Positions 7,100 through 14,266 of a stretch of 19,129 nt of DNA are shown piece by piece; the stretch's first letter is position 1, and every line of letters begins with the position of its first letter. The notes under the pieces were generated by a model, which did not search any database, was not told where the DNA came from, and saw only the letters and a program-made list of their open reading frames with translations. The DNA is taken from contig DGZL01000162.1 of NCBI GenBank assembly GCA_002398515.1, positions 1 through 19,129 on the forward strand, written 5' to 3'. Made by a program: the position numbers and the translations under genes. The DNA is from Firmicutes bacterium UBA4981. GTDB taxonomy: Bacteria; Bacillota; SHA-98; UBA4971.

Positions 7100-8497
7100 C
7101 TATCCCATACCCTTCACAAGCTCTTTGAATCGTTCCCCTCTGGCCTTGTAGTTGCTGAAGAAATCAAAGCTGGCGCATGCAGGCGACAGTAAGACTACGT
7201 CACCCGGGGACGCTTCCAAAAATGCCGTATGCACGGCTTCGTCAAAATCTCCGGCCATCACGGTTCTTGTCTTTCGCCCAAATTTCTTCTCTGCTTTTTC
7301 TATAGCAGACTGAATTTCGCAAGCAGTATGACCTACGAGCACTGTGGATTTGACCCTCTCTGCAATGACTTCCCCAAGGCTCTCAAAAGACAACTTCTTA
7401 CTGGAGCCTCCGGCGATAAGCACCACCGGAGCACCAAACGACTTAATTCCCGCTATAGACCTACTAGGCGTCGTCGCGCTGGAATCATCGTAGAACCTAA
7501 CGCCCCGCCTTTCCGCGACGAATTGAATCCTGTGTTCCACCCCGACAAACTCCTTTGCTACACTGCGAAGGCATGTGAAGTCACATCCGGCGAGAGTCGT
7601 AACTGCTGATACAGCCAGAAGGTTTTCCACACTATGCTCACCCGGCAATCGAATATCGTCAAGGCGGAGAGCTACCCCTTTCCGGCCCTCCATGTCAACG
7701 ATAATCTCGTCTCCCTTGACATACACTCCACCTGGGACTTCTTCATTCTTCGAGAAGAATACATGCCGCCCCGGACACCGGCTACCCATGGAACGCGTCC
7801 ACGGATTGTCCAGATTCAGAACCGCATAATCTCCGGGTCCTTGGTGTCTGAAAATGCTCTCTTTCGCTTCAGCGTATTCCTCCATGGATCTGTGGTGATC
7901 CAGATGGTTAGGGGAAAGGTTCAGAATAACACCTACATGAGGGCTTTTTCTAAGGGGCTGTAATTGGAAACTGGAAAGTTCCAGGACAACCACGGAATCA
8001 GCTGCTACTTCAAACACTTCGGAAAGAAGGGGGTTTCCGATGTTTCCGCCGACAAAGACTTCTTTTCCTCCTGCTTTGAGAACTTCACCTACCAGTGTAG
8101 TCGTGGTGGTTTTCCCATCGCTTCCGGTTATGCCGATAACAGGCGCCTCACAGAGATCAAGGAATAGCCCGATTTCATTTGACTGCCAAACCCCTTTTCC
8201 CCTCGCTTGAACCAGTTCAGGCAGGTCAAGCGGCATCCCGGGAGTAGGAAAAACCATATCGAACTCATCAAGTCTCTGAAGATAACCTTTACCGAGCCTG
8301 AACTCAACAGGTAGATTGGCTATGTCACGATATGCAGCACCAAGCTGTTTTTCTTCCTTCACATCGCACGCCACAACTGATGCCCCGACTTCCACAAGGA
8401 ATCGGATTACCGGAGCATTGCTCATACCAATTCCTAATACAGCAGCTTTCTTGCCTTTGAACTTCCGAGTATACTCTCTTTGTCTCTCAGTCACCAC
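7100..8497 (-). CDS. murD: MurD, UDP-N-acetylmuramoyl-L-alanine:D-glutamate ligase
   Basis: About 465 residues. Adds D-Glu to UDP-MurNAc-L-Ala in the cytoplasmic stage of peptidoglycan synthesis. Seen in order: N-terminal nucleotide-fold loop VLGIGMSNAPVIRFL, the Mur ligase P-loop ITGSDGKTTTTTLVGEVL, the NLSPNHLDHH block, GVEHRIQFV, and the MurD signature YDDSSATTPSRSIAGI, ending SPACASFDFFSNYKARG. The signature has Ser where E. coli has Lys in NDSKAT; DS-x-ATTP forms occur in other MurD proteins, so this looks like a subtype rather than damage. The start is ambiguous: GTG at 8506 directly abuts GGAGG, so GTG 8497 with a 9-base spacing is preferred. It is not beside mraY, murG or ftsW here, unlike the usual cell wall cluster. 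Confidence 0.96.
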   Translation of the reverse strand: MVTERQREYTRKFKGKKAAVLGIGMSNAPVIRFLVEVGASVVACDVKEEKQLGAAYRDIANLPVEFRLGKGYLQRLDEFDMVFPTPGMPLDLPELVQARGKGVWQSNEIGLFLDLCEAPVIGITGSDGKTTTTTLVGEVLKAGGKEVFVGGNIGNPLLSEVFEVAADSVVVLELSSFQLQPLRKSPHVGVILNLSPNHLDHHRSMEEYAEAKESIFRHQGPGDYAVLNLDNPWTRSMGSRCPGRHVFFSKNEEVPGGVYVKGDEIIVDMEGRKGVALRLDDIRLPGEHSVENLLAVSAVTTLAGCDFTCLRSVAKEFVGVEHRIQFVAERRGVRFYDDSSATTPSRSIAGIKSFGAPVVLIAGGSSKKLSFESLGEVIAERVKSTVLVGHTACEIQSAIEKAEKKFGRKTRTVMAGDFDEAVHTAFLEASPGDVVLLSPACASFDFFSNYKARGERFKELVKGMG

Positions 8498-8558
8498 AAT
8501 TCTCACCCTCCGCTGAATTCCCCGATCCTTGAATCTACGGAGTTCAGCTTCTACATTA

Positions 8559-8586
8559 AGTTTACCAGTAATACTACTTACTGCAA
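8559..8586 (-). promoter_or_regulatory. Candidate sigma-A promoter for murD-folD
   Basis: Minus strand TTGCAG (8586-8581), 16-base spacer, TAAACT (8564-8559), giving a start near 8552 and a leader of about 55 bases before murD. Matches are reasonable but not strong. Confidence 0.45.
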
Positions 8587-8644
8587 GTTGTATCTAACAA
8601 TTTGCCATATTCTATAGTGTGACTTACATCTCCTGCCTGAAAAG

Positions 8645-8673
8645 TTGCGCATTTTCCAGAGGGACGGTATACT
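8645..8673 (+). promoter_or_regulatory. Candidate sigma-A promoter of the ECF sigma operon
   Basis: TTGCGC (8645-8650), 17-base spacer, TATACT (8668-8673): a good housekeeping promoter, about 100 bases before the ECF sigma start codon. It would supply basal transcription of the envelope-stress operon. Confidence 0.65.
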
Positions 8674-8690
8674 TTGGGTAAGAGTCATTA

Positions 8691-8717
8691 GGAACTTTTT
8701 TGCTCTCAATGCGTTTC
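8691..8717 (+). promoter_or_regulatory. Candidate ECF-type autoregulatory promoter
   Basis: GGAACTT at 8691 resembles the AAC-core -35 element of ECF sigma factors, and 16 bases after GGAAC comes CGTTTC at 8712, in the position of the CGT-type -10 element. It sits downstream of the sigma-A candidate and about 60 bases before the ECF sigma gene, as expected for autoregulation. No second copy of the pattern was found in the window to confirm the recognition sequence. Confidence 0.5.
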
Positions 8718-8736
8718 CTTAATATGACTGGAATCT

Positions 8737-8750
8737 CCGGGTTTACCCGG
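8737..8750. repeat. Short palindrome in ECF operon leader
   Basis: CCGGGTTTACCCGG is a 6-bp inverted repeat around TT, 28 bases upstream of the ECF sigma start codon and just before the ribosome binding region. It could be a small hairpin in the mRNA leader or a protein-binding site; nothing decides between these. Confidence 0.4.
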
Positions 8751-8778
8751 GGATAAGGCGGAATGGGGTGGTAGAGAC

Positions 8779-9375
8779 ATGCTGAACACACAAGCCTTGG
8801 CCGGCGCCCGGTATAGAGAGAGCAACATAGACGCCTTTGAAGAGCTGGTACGCACCTATGATCACAAACTCTACCGTGTCGCCTTGAGGTTAACCGGAAA
8901 CACTGATGAAGCCAAGGACTTAGCCCAGGAAGCATTGTTGCGGGCTTACCGTGCCTTTGATAGATTCAAAATGGGCACGTCCTTTGAGAAGTGGCTTTTT
9001 CGTATAGCATCTAACCTATATATCGATAAACTGAGAAAGTACGGCAAATACAGATTCGAATCTCTTGATGAGCCTATTGCCACCAAGGACGGCTATGTAG
9101 AGAAGACTCTGCCTGACTGGACCGGCAACCCTGAAGAGATTGCCCAACAGAACGAACTTGCGGATAAGATCCAAGCTGCCCTTCAGTCTCTACCTGTGAA
9201 CTACCGTATGGCAGTGGTCCTCTATGACCTCGAGGGATTTTCATATGAGGAAATCAGCGGTATCCTCGAATGCTCTATTGGCACAGTGAGATCTCGTATA
9301 CATAGAGGACGTAGACTCCTCCGAAAGAAACTAGCGCCATACGTTTACCAAGGAACTGAGGTTGAAGTCGGGTGA
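8779..9375 (+). CDS. ECF RNA polymerase sigma factor, RpoE/SigW type
   Basis: 198 residues, the usual ECF size, with only regions 2 and 4. Region 2 (about 17-95): FEELVRTYDHKLYRVALRL, then EAKDLAQEALLRAYRAFDRF, SFEKWLFRIASNLYIDKLRK. Region 4 (about 135-185): LQSLPVNYRMAVVLYDLEGF, then SYEEISGILECSIGTVRSRI and HRGRRLLRKKL, the helix-turn-helix that reads the -35 element. The ATG at 8779 is preceded by a G-rich GGGGTGG site. Its stop overlaps the start region of the anti-sigma gene, implying coupling. With the downstream zinc anti-sigma factor, RseB-like protein and HtrA protease it most likely governs an envelope stress regulon. Autoregulation is suggested by a GGAAC-N16-CGTTT element upstream. 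Confidence 0.96.
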   Translation: MLNTQALAGARYRESNIDAFEELVRTYDHKLYRVALRLTGNTDEAKDLAQEALLRAYRAFDRFKMGTSFEKWLFRIASNLYIDKLRKYGKYRFESLDEPIATKDGYVEKTLPDWTGNPEEIAQQNELADKIQAALQSLPVNYRMAVVLYDLEGFSYEEISGILECSIGTVRSRIHRGRRLLRKKLAPYVYQGTEVEVG

Positions 9376-9383
9376 TAAGAAAT

Positions 9384-9974
9384 ATGAATTGTGAAAAGGT
9401 AAGAAGCCTTCTTTCTGCTTATCTCGACAGAGAATTGGCTTACCATGAACTACGTCAAGTCGAGCTTCATCTTATGGACTGCGAAAGTTGTCAAGAAGAA
9501 TGCCGGTCACTCAGAGCAACAAAGGATCTCCTTGGAATGCTGGACACACCTGAGCTGCCTCGAGAGTTCTGGCCGGAGCTGAAAGAACGGATCAACTCGC
9601 GCTCAATGCCTCGAGCTTACTCAGGACTCCTGGTGAGGGTGCTTGTCCCTGCTGCCGCCTTGCTGGCCTTGGCAATTCTACCTCTTACCTTGGCTACACA
9701 TACCGGAGCCTCAAAGGGCATGACTCAGGCTAAGACAGACCTAGTTGAGCCCTACATCAGGGAATATATTATTTCAGAACTGGATAGACCATTTTCAGAT
9801 GAGACTTCTCTTGGATTCGTCGCCACTGGGCAAGCAGTCAGTATGTATTCATCTGACCTCCTCGAATTCTATGATCCACCCACACCCAGCAAGGCAGTCA
9901 CCGCATCGAACCGGACCGGACGAAGAACACAAGCAGAGGCCTTTCAGCGCGTAATGTTTCTTTCACCTAGATAA
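9384..9974 (+). CDS. Membrane anti-sigma factor with ZAS zinc finger (RseA/RsiW role)
   Basis: About 196 residues from ATG 9384. The N-terminal cytoplasmic part begins MNCEKVRSLLSAYLDREL and carries a zinc-binding anti-sigma motif: Cys3, then His29-x3-Cys33-x2-Cys36 (HLMDCESC), with the same 26-residue first spacing as in RsrA. One membrane segment (about 82-104, LLVRVLVPAAALLALAILPL) follows, then an exported domain of about 90 residues without recognised fold. It would hold the ECF sigma factor at the membrane until the exported part is cut or unbound. ATG 9384 has GGTGAT 7 bases upstream; a GTG at 9372 overlapping the sigma gene stop is an alternative. The exported part may be where the RseB-like neighbour binds. 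Confidence 0.93.
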   Translation: MNCEKVRSLLSAYLDRELAYHELRQVELHLMDCESCQEECRSLRATKDLLGMLDTPELPREFWPELKERINSRSMPRAYSGLLVRVLVPAAALLALAILPLTLATHTGASKGMTQAKTDLVEPYIREYIISELDRPFSDETSLGFVATGQAVSMYSSDLLEFYDPPTPSKAVTASNRTGRRTQAEAFQRVMFLSPR

Positions 9975-10006
9975 TGACACTTATGGTCAGAGGGTGAGTT
10001 CATGTC

Positions 10007-11191
10007 ATGCTTAAGAAACTAGCTGCTGTTGCAATATTATGTTTATTTATGGCATCATTCAAATCTGCATTACAAGGACACAAAACTGCGTTCGCCTCAA
10101 CGCCTCGGCTGCCTGAAATTTGCGACGTCAATTTTGATGACTCGCAGAGCGCCATAAGTATAATCGAAAAGGTGGCTGAGGACAGTGGAAATGTGAGTTT
10201 TAAGGCGACAAAGACTGTGATAATGTGGCACCCGTCAGGAACAAGTGCTTGCATATCTAACATAGTGCACAAGGCGCCGAATCTCACCAGAACTGAATAC
10301 CTGCCTTCCTCAGCATCAACCCGCGGATTCAGAACGGTAGTCTCAGACGGCAAGTCAACCTGGCATTATGAACCATCCCTTAAGGTGGTATTCCACATGC
10401 CGGATGTATCTTCCCATCTGCACAAAGACAATGATATAGCAGATGGCGAAGGGTTCAACTGCACAAGGGATTTGAGTCTAATAAAATCCAATTATCAAGT
10501 CTCGCTGGTTGCCATTGAGACTATGGCCGGGAGGCAAGCCTACGTAATCCAATTGGAACCCTGTCACCCCGGTAATCCTTCCCGAAGAATATGGGTGGAC
10601 AGGGAGTATCCCTTCATTCTCAAGACAGAAAAGTACGGCCCTGACGGGGTTATGTCATCAGTGTCGTTCTACAATCAGATTGAATTCTTCCCCCTGTTAA
10701 GTGACGCTCTCTTCCGTCTGGACATTGCGCCTGATGTTGCCAAAGTGGAATTACCTGCATCCGGTGACCCTATGCCCTTGGATGAACTGGAGACGGAAGC
10801 GAACTTCCTCATTCCTGTGCCGGAATTTGTGCCTCCCGGTTACGTAATCGAGGGAGGCCTGCTCAGTGTATACGAAGCGTTTCCTGCAGCGCACATCCGC
10901 TTAACTGACGGCTTGAACACAATATCCTACTTTGTCTTGCCCGGAATCGCAAGAGACAGTAAAGGACAAGATAATGTAATAAACATCTCAGACACATCAG
11001 GCGCAAAGGTGCTCAGGTGGCAAGAGCAAGGATACGAATTCACTCTTGTGGGCGAGGTGGACGAATCCCTGCTGGTAGAGATGGCTCGAACCGTAAGTGT
11101 AGCGCCGCATATATCGGGAGAGCCTCCTCAGCAGTCGCTTTCACAGTATTTTGCCAGGTTTCTTTATCAGCTCTTTTGGTTTGAGAGATAG
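10007..11191 (+). CDS. Exported RseB/MucB-like regulator
   Basis: 394 residues. A signal peptide (MLKKLAAVAILCLFMASF, cleavage around 30) precedes two domains. The first (about 35-235) resembles the LolA/RseB-type beta fold, with KATKTVIMWH, FRTVVSDGKSTWHYEP and RRIWVDREYPFILKTEKYG, the usual track of an outer-membrane lipoprotein-sorting or RseB domain. The second (about 265-375) has PEFVPPGYVIEGG, LNTISYFVLPG and WQEQGYEFTLVGEVDESLLV, like the MucB/RseB C-terminal domain. In E. coli RseB binds the periplasmic part of RseA, shields it from DegS and releases it on sensing lipoproteins or LPS. Position directly after the anti-sigma gene supports the same role here. Four Cys remain in the mature part. 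ATG 10007 has AGGGTGAG 8 bases upstream. Assignment rests on pattern and context; the identity to RseB looks low. Confidence 0.8.
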   Translation: MLKKLAAVAILCLFMASFKSALQGHKTAFASTPRLPEICDVNFDDSQSAISIIEKVAEDSGNVSFKATKTVIMWHPSGTSACISNIVHKAPNLTRTEYLPSSASTRGFRTVVSDGKSTWHYEPSLKVVFHMPDVSSHLHKDNDIADGEGFNCTRDLSLIKSNYQVSLVAIETMAGRQAYVIQLEPCHPGNPSRRIWVDREYPFILKTEKYGPDGVMSSVSFYNQIEFFPLLSDALFRLDIAPDVAKVELPASGDPMPLDELETEANFLIPVPEFVPPGYVIEGGLLSVYEAFPAAHIRLTDGLNTISYFVLPGIARDSKGQDNVINISDTSGAKVLRWQEQGYEFTLVGEVDESLLVEMARTVSVAPHISGEPPQQSLSQYFARFLYQLFWFER

Positions 11192-11214
11192 ATAGAATAT
11201 GAGGAGTGGTATCT

Positions 11215-12411
11215 ATGAGCCTTGACAATTCGAGTTGGAGAAAAACATTTGTCTCATACGTTCTGGTCGCGGTAGTGAGTGTCCTCATTACAGGGCTGGT
11301 ATTTCTGCATTTTGCAGGAGATAACCATACATTTGCAGCAACGGGTGCAGTGACTCATGAGCCTGCTTCTTCTGCTGTCGACATACAGATTGCGCCGTCA
11401 GGCCAGGTAGCAGCCCAGCCCAGCGGATACATGTTGAAGAGCAGTATTGCGGATATAGCGGAACGTGTGGGCAAGGCAGTAGTCAACATAGACACAAAAC
11501 GCACAGTGAAAGTTTCGCCCCTGCCGTTTGGAGACTTGTTCTATGAGTTCTTTGGCATTAGGCAACAAGAAATCTCCCGTGAGGTGGAAGTGCCCGCAAT
11601 AGCCAGTGGATTCATTGTCAGAACCGACGGATATGTGCTTACCAACAATCACGTTGTTGAAGGAGCAAAGGAAATTGTCGTAACTCTGGCAGACGGAAGG
11701 AAATTCGATGGCAAGATCATGGGCAGAGACTCCAGAAATGACCTTGCGATAGTCAAAATTGAGGCAAAAAACCTCCCCGCAGTGCAGCTTGGAGATTCAG
11801 ATGCAATCCGTCCGGGAGACTTCGCAATTGCCATCGGCAATCCGTACGGACTGCAGCATACAGTGACAGCCGGCATAATCAGCGGGCTCGCACGATCCTT
11901 GGATGGCGATCCTTCAGAGACCGGTATATACATCCAGACCGATGCTGCAATTAACCGTGGTAATAGCGGCGGGCCTCTCATTAATATTGACGGAAGAGTC
12001 GTAGGGATTAATACCGCAATAATCGCACAAGCTCAGGGACTGGGATTTGCGGTGCCTGTGAATGTGGCAAAAAATGTAATGGATGACTTGATAAGCGGAA
12101 AGAAACTAACTTACCCTTGGATAGGAGTCCAACTCCAGGATCTCACCTCTGAACTGGCTGAGCACTTCGAATTACGTGAGAAGCACGGGGCAGTAGTAGC
12201 TTATGTATACCCTGACTCTCCTGCTGAAAAAGCCGGACTGGAGGGAGGAGACATAATCATCAGGTTCGGTAACACCGAAATCAAGAACATAACAATGCTC
12301 CAGGAAGAGGTCCGTAAGAGAAAGGCAGGAGACAAAGTAGTGATCCAGGTATGGCGTAATAAGAGTTACATGCTTATAACCGTTACCCTGGGAGAAATGC
12401 CTAATGAATAA
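11215..12411 (+). CDS. htrA: HtrA/Deg serine protease, membrane-anchored with one PDZ domain
   Basis: 398 residues from ATG 11215 (GAGGAG 8 bases upstream). A short cytoplasmic N-terminus and one membrane segment (about 12-33) anchor it, so the protease faces outward. The trypsin-like domain has the full triad: His146 in TNNHVVEG, Asp176 in SRNDLAIVKI, Ser251 in RGNSGGPLIN. One PDZ domain follows (about 300-395; DSPAEKAGLEGGDIIIRFG). The architecture is like DegS or Bacillus HtrA/YycK rather than the two-PDZ soluble DegP. In the sigma-E paradigm such a protease either cuts the anti-sigma factor (DegS) or is a regulon effector that clears misfolded exported proteins. It lies 23 bases after the RseB-like gene, in one operon. 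Which role it has cannot be decided from sequence. Confidence 0.95.
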   Translation: MSLDNSSWRKTFVSYVLVAVVSVLITGLVFLHFAGDNHTFAATGAVTHEPASSAVDIQIAPSGQVAAQPSGYMLKSSIADIAERVGKAVVNIDTKRTVKVSPLPFGDLFYEFFGIRQQEISREVEVPAIASGFIVRTDGYVLTNNHVVEGAKEIVVTLADGRKFDGKIMGRDSRNDLAIVKIEAKNLPAVQLGDSDAIRPGDFAIAIGNPYGLQHTVTAGIISGLARSLDGDPSETGIYIQTDAAINRGNSGGPLINIDGRVVGINTAIIAQAQGLGFAVPVNVAKNVMDDLISGKKLTYPWIGVQLQDLTSELAEHFELREKHGAVVAYVYPDSPAEKAGLEGGDIIIRFGNTEIKNITMLQEEVRKRKAGDKVVIQVWRNKSYMLITVTLGEMPNE

Positions 12412-12450
12412 AGAGACATGGTAAGCCTCAGGCCGGGGATTATCTCTGAT

Positions 12451-12496
12451 GAAAGACTGCCTGCTCAGCGATGGCGCAGGCAGTCAATCTTTCTGT
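12451..12496 (+). terminator. Likely terminator after htrA
   Basis: GACTGCCTGC (12455-12464) pairs perfectly with GCAGGCAGTC (12476-12485) around an 11-base loop, and flanking GAAA and TTTC extend the stem. The downstream tract (AATCTTTCTG) is only moderately T-rich, so termination may be partial, with some readthrough into pspC. Confidence 0.65.
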
Positions 12497-12504
12497 GACT
12501 TTCC

Positions 12505-12533
12505 CGGTCAGAATTCAAATATCATAGTATAAT
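12505..12533 (+). promoter_or_regulatory. Candidate promoter of pspC gene
   Basis: A perfect TATAAT (12528-12533) stands about 45 bases before the pspC ribosome binding site and after the htrA hairpin. The -35 position (CGGTCA, 17-base spacing) is weak, matching TTGACA at only half its bases. Confidence 0.45.
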
Positions 12534-12582
12534 GACAGTATGATCAAGACATGTGGGTGGCGAAAAGGAGGGAATTACCGCT

Positions 12583-12774
12583 ATGTCAAATGTCAAACGC
12601 CTCTATAGAAGCAGATACGAAAAGAAGATAGGCGGCGTGTGCGCCGGGTTAGCTGATTTCTTTCAGATCGATGTGACTGTTGTGCGGCTCATCTGGGTTC
12701 TTCTTGCAGTATTCGCCGGCACTGGAATTCTTGCCTATATTATTGCTTGGATTATCATTCCCGAAGAACCTTAA
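12583..12774 (+). CDS. Small PspC-domain membrane protein
   Basis: 63 residues. It begins SNVKRLYRSRYEKKIGGVCA and continues GLADFFQIDVTVVRLIWVLL, the PspC domain, with a C-terminal membrane region VLLAVFAGTGILAYIIAWII ending IPEEP. PspC proteins respond to inner-membrane stress in the phage-shock system of Proteobacteria; stand-alone PspC domain proteins are common in Firmicutes and their role there is less clear. ATG 12583 has AGGAGG 10 bases upstream; the frame is open to 12553 but the extra codons cover the ribosome binding site. It comes just after the htrA hairpin, so it may belong functionally to the envelope stress locus, though it seems to have its own promoter. Stops 8 bases from the convergent trkH gene. 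Confidence 0.93.
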   Translation: MSNVKRLYRSRYEKKIGGVCAGLADFFQIDVTVVRLIWVLLAVFAGTGILAYIIAWIIIPEEP

Positions 12775-12782
12775 GATCCCCC

Positions 12783-14234
12783 TTATCCCCTTCGCCAGAA
12801 GTCCGGGATAAAGAGCACCAGAACTGTGAAAAGCTCCAACCTGCCTAACAACATGCAAGTACTGAGGACCCATTTTCCAAGGGCAGGAATAGGTTGATAA
12901 GTAAGGGTCGGACCCACGATCATGAGGCCTGGGCCTACATTGCCCAAGGTTGCTGCTACAGCGGAGAAAGCACTGACAAGATCGAGCCCGAATCCGGTCA
13001 TAATCAGTGAGCTACCAACAAATGTAGACATGTACAAAAAGAAGAAAGCGGTAGCAGTATCCAGCATACTATGGGAAATCGGAGACCCATTTAGCTTTGG
13101 CAAAGTAACAGCCCGTGGATAGATGAACTGAAAGATCTCCTTGTATCCGTGTTTTATGAGGATGAGAATCCTTCCTACCTTGATTGCGCCGGCTGTAGAT
13201 CCGGCACATCCGCCTATAAACATCAGAGTCATGAGGACTGCTTTGGAAAACGAAGGCCACATATCAAAATCCACAGTGGCAAAACCTGTTGTAGTAATTA
13301 TTGAGACCACCTGAAAAGCAGAATGCCGAAAAGCCTCTGTTAGGCTTTGGAAATTGCCTGCTCCTAAAAGGTTCACTGTTATCAAAGCAGTCGCAGCCAT
13401 GATAACAGACACATAGAACTTGAACTCAGCATCGTGGAAGAACACTTTGAGACTCCGGCCGCTCAAGGCACGGAAGTACAGGGTAAAGTTGACACCTGCA
13501 AGGAGCATGAATGTCGCAATAATCCAATGAATCCCAGGGCTCGTCCATGCGCCTACACTTGCTGCCTTAGTAGAAAAGCCCCCTGTAGCCATGGTAGCGA
13601 ATGCATGATTCACTGAATCTGAAAGACTCATTCCTGCCAGATAAAGCAGGATTATCTCAACCACTGTGAACCCCACGTAAATCAGCCAGAGAGTTTTCGC
13701 GGTCTCTTTGATCCTGGGAACAATCCTTTCAGGAAGCGGTCCCGGCACTTCTGCCCTGAATAACCGGCTTCCTCCAACACCTGCACCGGGCAGGACAGCA
13801 ATAAAGAGGACAATAATACCCATTCCGCCCAGCCAGTGCAGAAAACTCCTCCAAAACAGGATCCCGTTGGGTTGGACTTCTATGTTTCCTATCACTGTAG
13901 CGCCTGTAGTAGTAAGTCCGGACATAGCCTCAAAGAAGGCATCTGAATATGTGGGACATGCGCCGTAGAATACAAACGGCAAAGCCCCTATTGCCGCTGC
14001 AATTACCCATCCCAGAGTGACTATGGCAAATGATTCCTTAATTCGCGGCTCTTTGTTTGTAGTGGAACTTCTCTTTATCAAAACGCCTAATCCTACCGCA
14101 ATAGCCGCACTAACAAGGAACGACCACGCGTCCCCTTGATGGGAGCAAACCGATATGGACATAGGAATAAGCATAAGCAGTCCCAACAGGATAGCTAAAG
14201 TCCCCACCATATTAAGTACAGGTTTGATATCCAA
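12783..14234 (-). CDS. trkH: TrkH/KtrB-type potassium uptake channel subunit
   Basis: 483 residues, highly hydrophobic, about 10-11 membrane segments, the TrkH length. The four pore-loop glycine regions of the family are visible: MSGLTTTGATVI, FATMATGGFSTK, VSIITTTGFATVD and AVAATLGNVGPGL, together with FIGGCAGSTAGAIKVGRIL after the third. It moves K+ across the inner membrane and is gated by the nucleotide-binding TrkA subunit encoded directly upstream. The start is TTG 14234 with GAGG 10 bases upstream, 32 bases after the trkA stop; no better start is seen. Ends facing pspC with almost no gap and no visible terminator. Confidence 0.96.
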   Translation of the reverse strand: MDIKPVLNMVGTLAILLGLLMLIPMSISVCSHQGDAWSFLVSAAIAVGLGVLIKRSSTTNKEPRIKESFAIVTLGWVIAAAIGALPFVFYGACPTYSDAFFEAMSGLTTTGATVIGNIEVQPNGILFWRSFLHWLGGMGIIVLFIAVLPGAGVGGSRLFRAEVPGPLPERIVPRIKETAKTLWLIYVGFTVVEIILLYLAGMSLSDSVNHAFATMATGGFSTKAASVGAWTSPGIHWIIATFMLLAGVNFTLYFRALSGRSLKVFFHDAEFKFYVSVIMAATALITVNLLGAGNFQSLTEAFRHSAFQVVSIITTTGFATVDFDMWPSFSKAVLMTLMFIGGCAGSTAGAIKVGRILILIKHGYKEIFQFIYPRAVTLPKLNGSPISHSMLDTATAFFFLYMSTFVGSSLIMTGFGLDLVSAFSAVAATLGNVGPGLMIVGPTLTYQPIPALGKWVLSTCMLLGRLELFTVLVLFIPDFWRRG

Positions 14235-14266
14235 GATGAAGTCGCCTCACAGAATTCATCATTATG

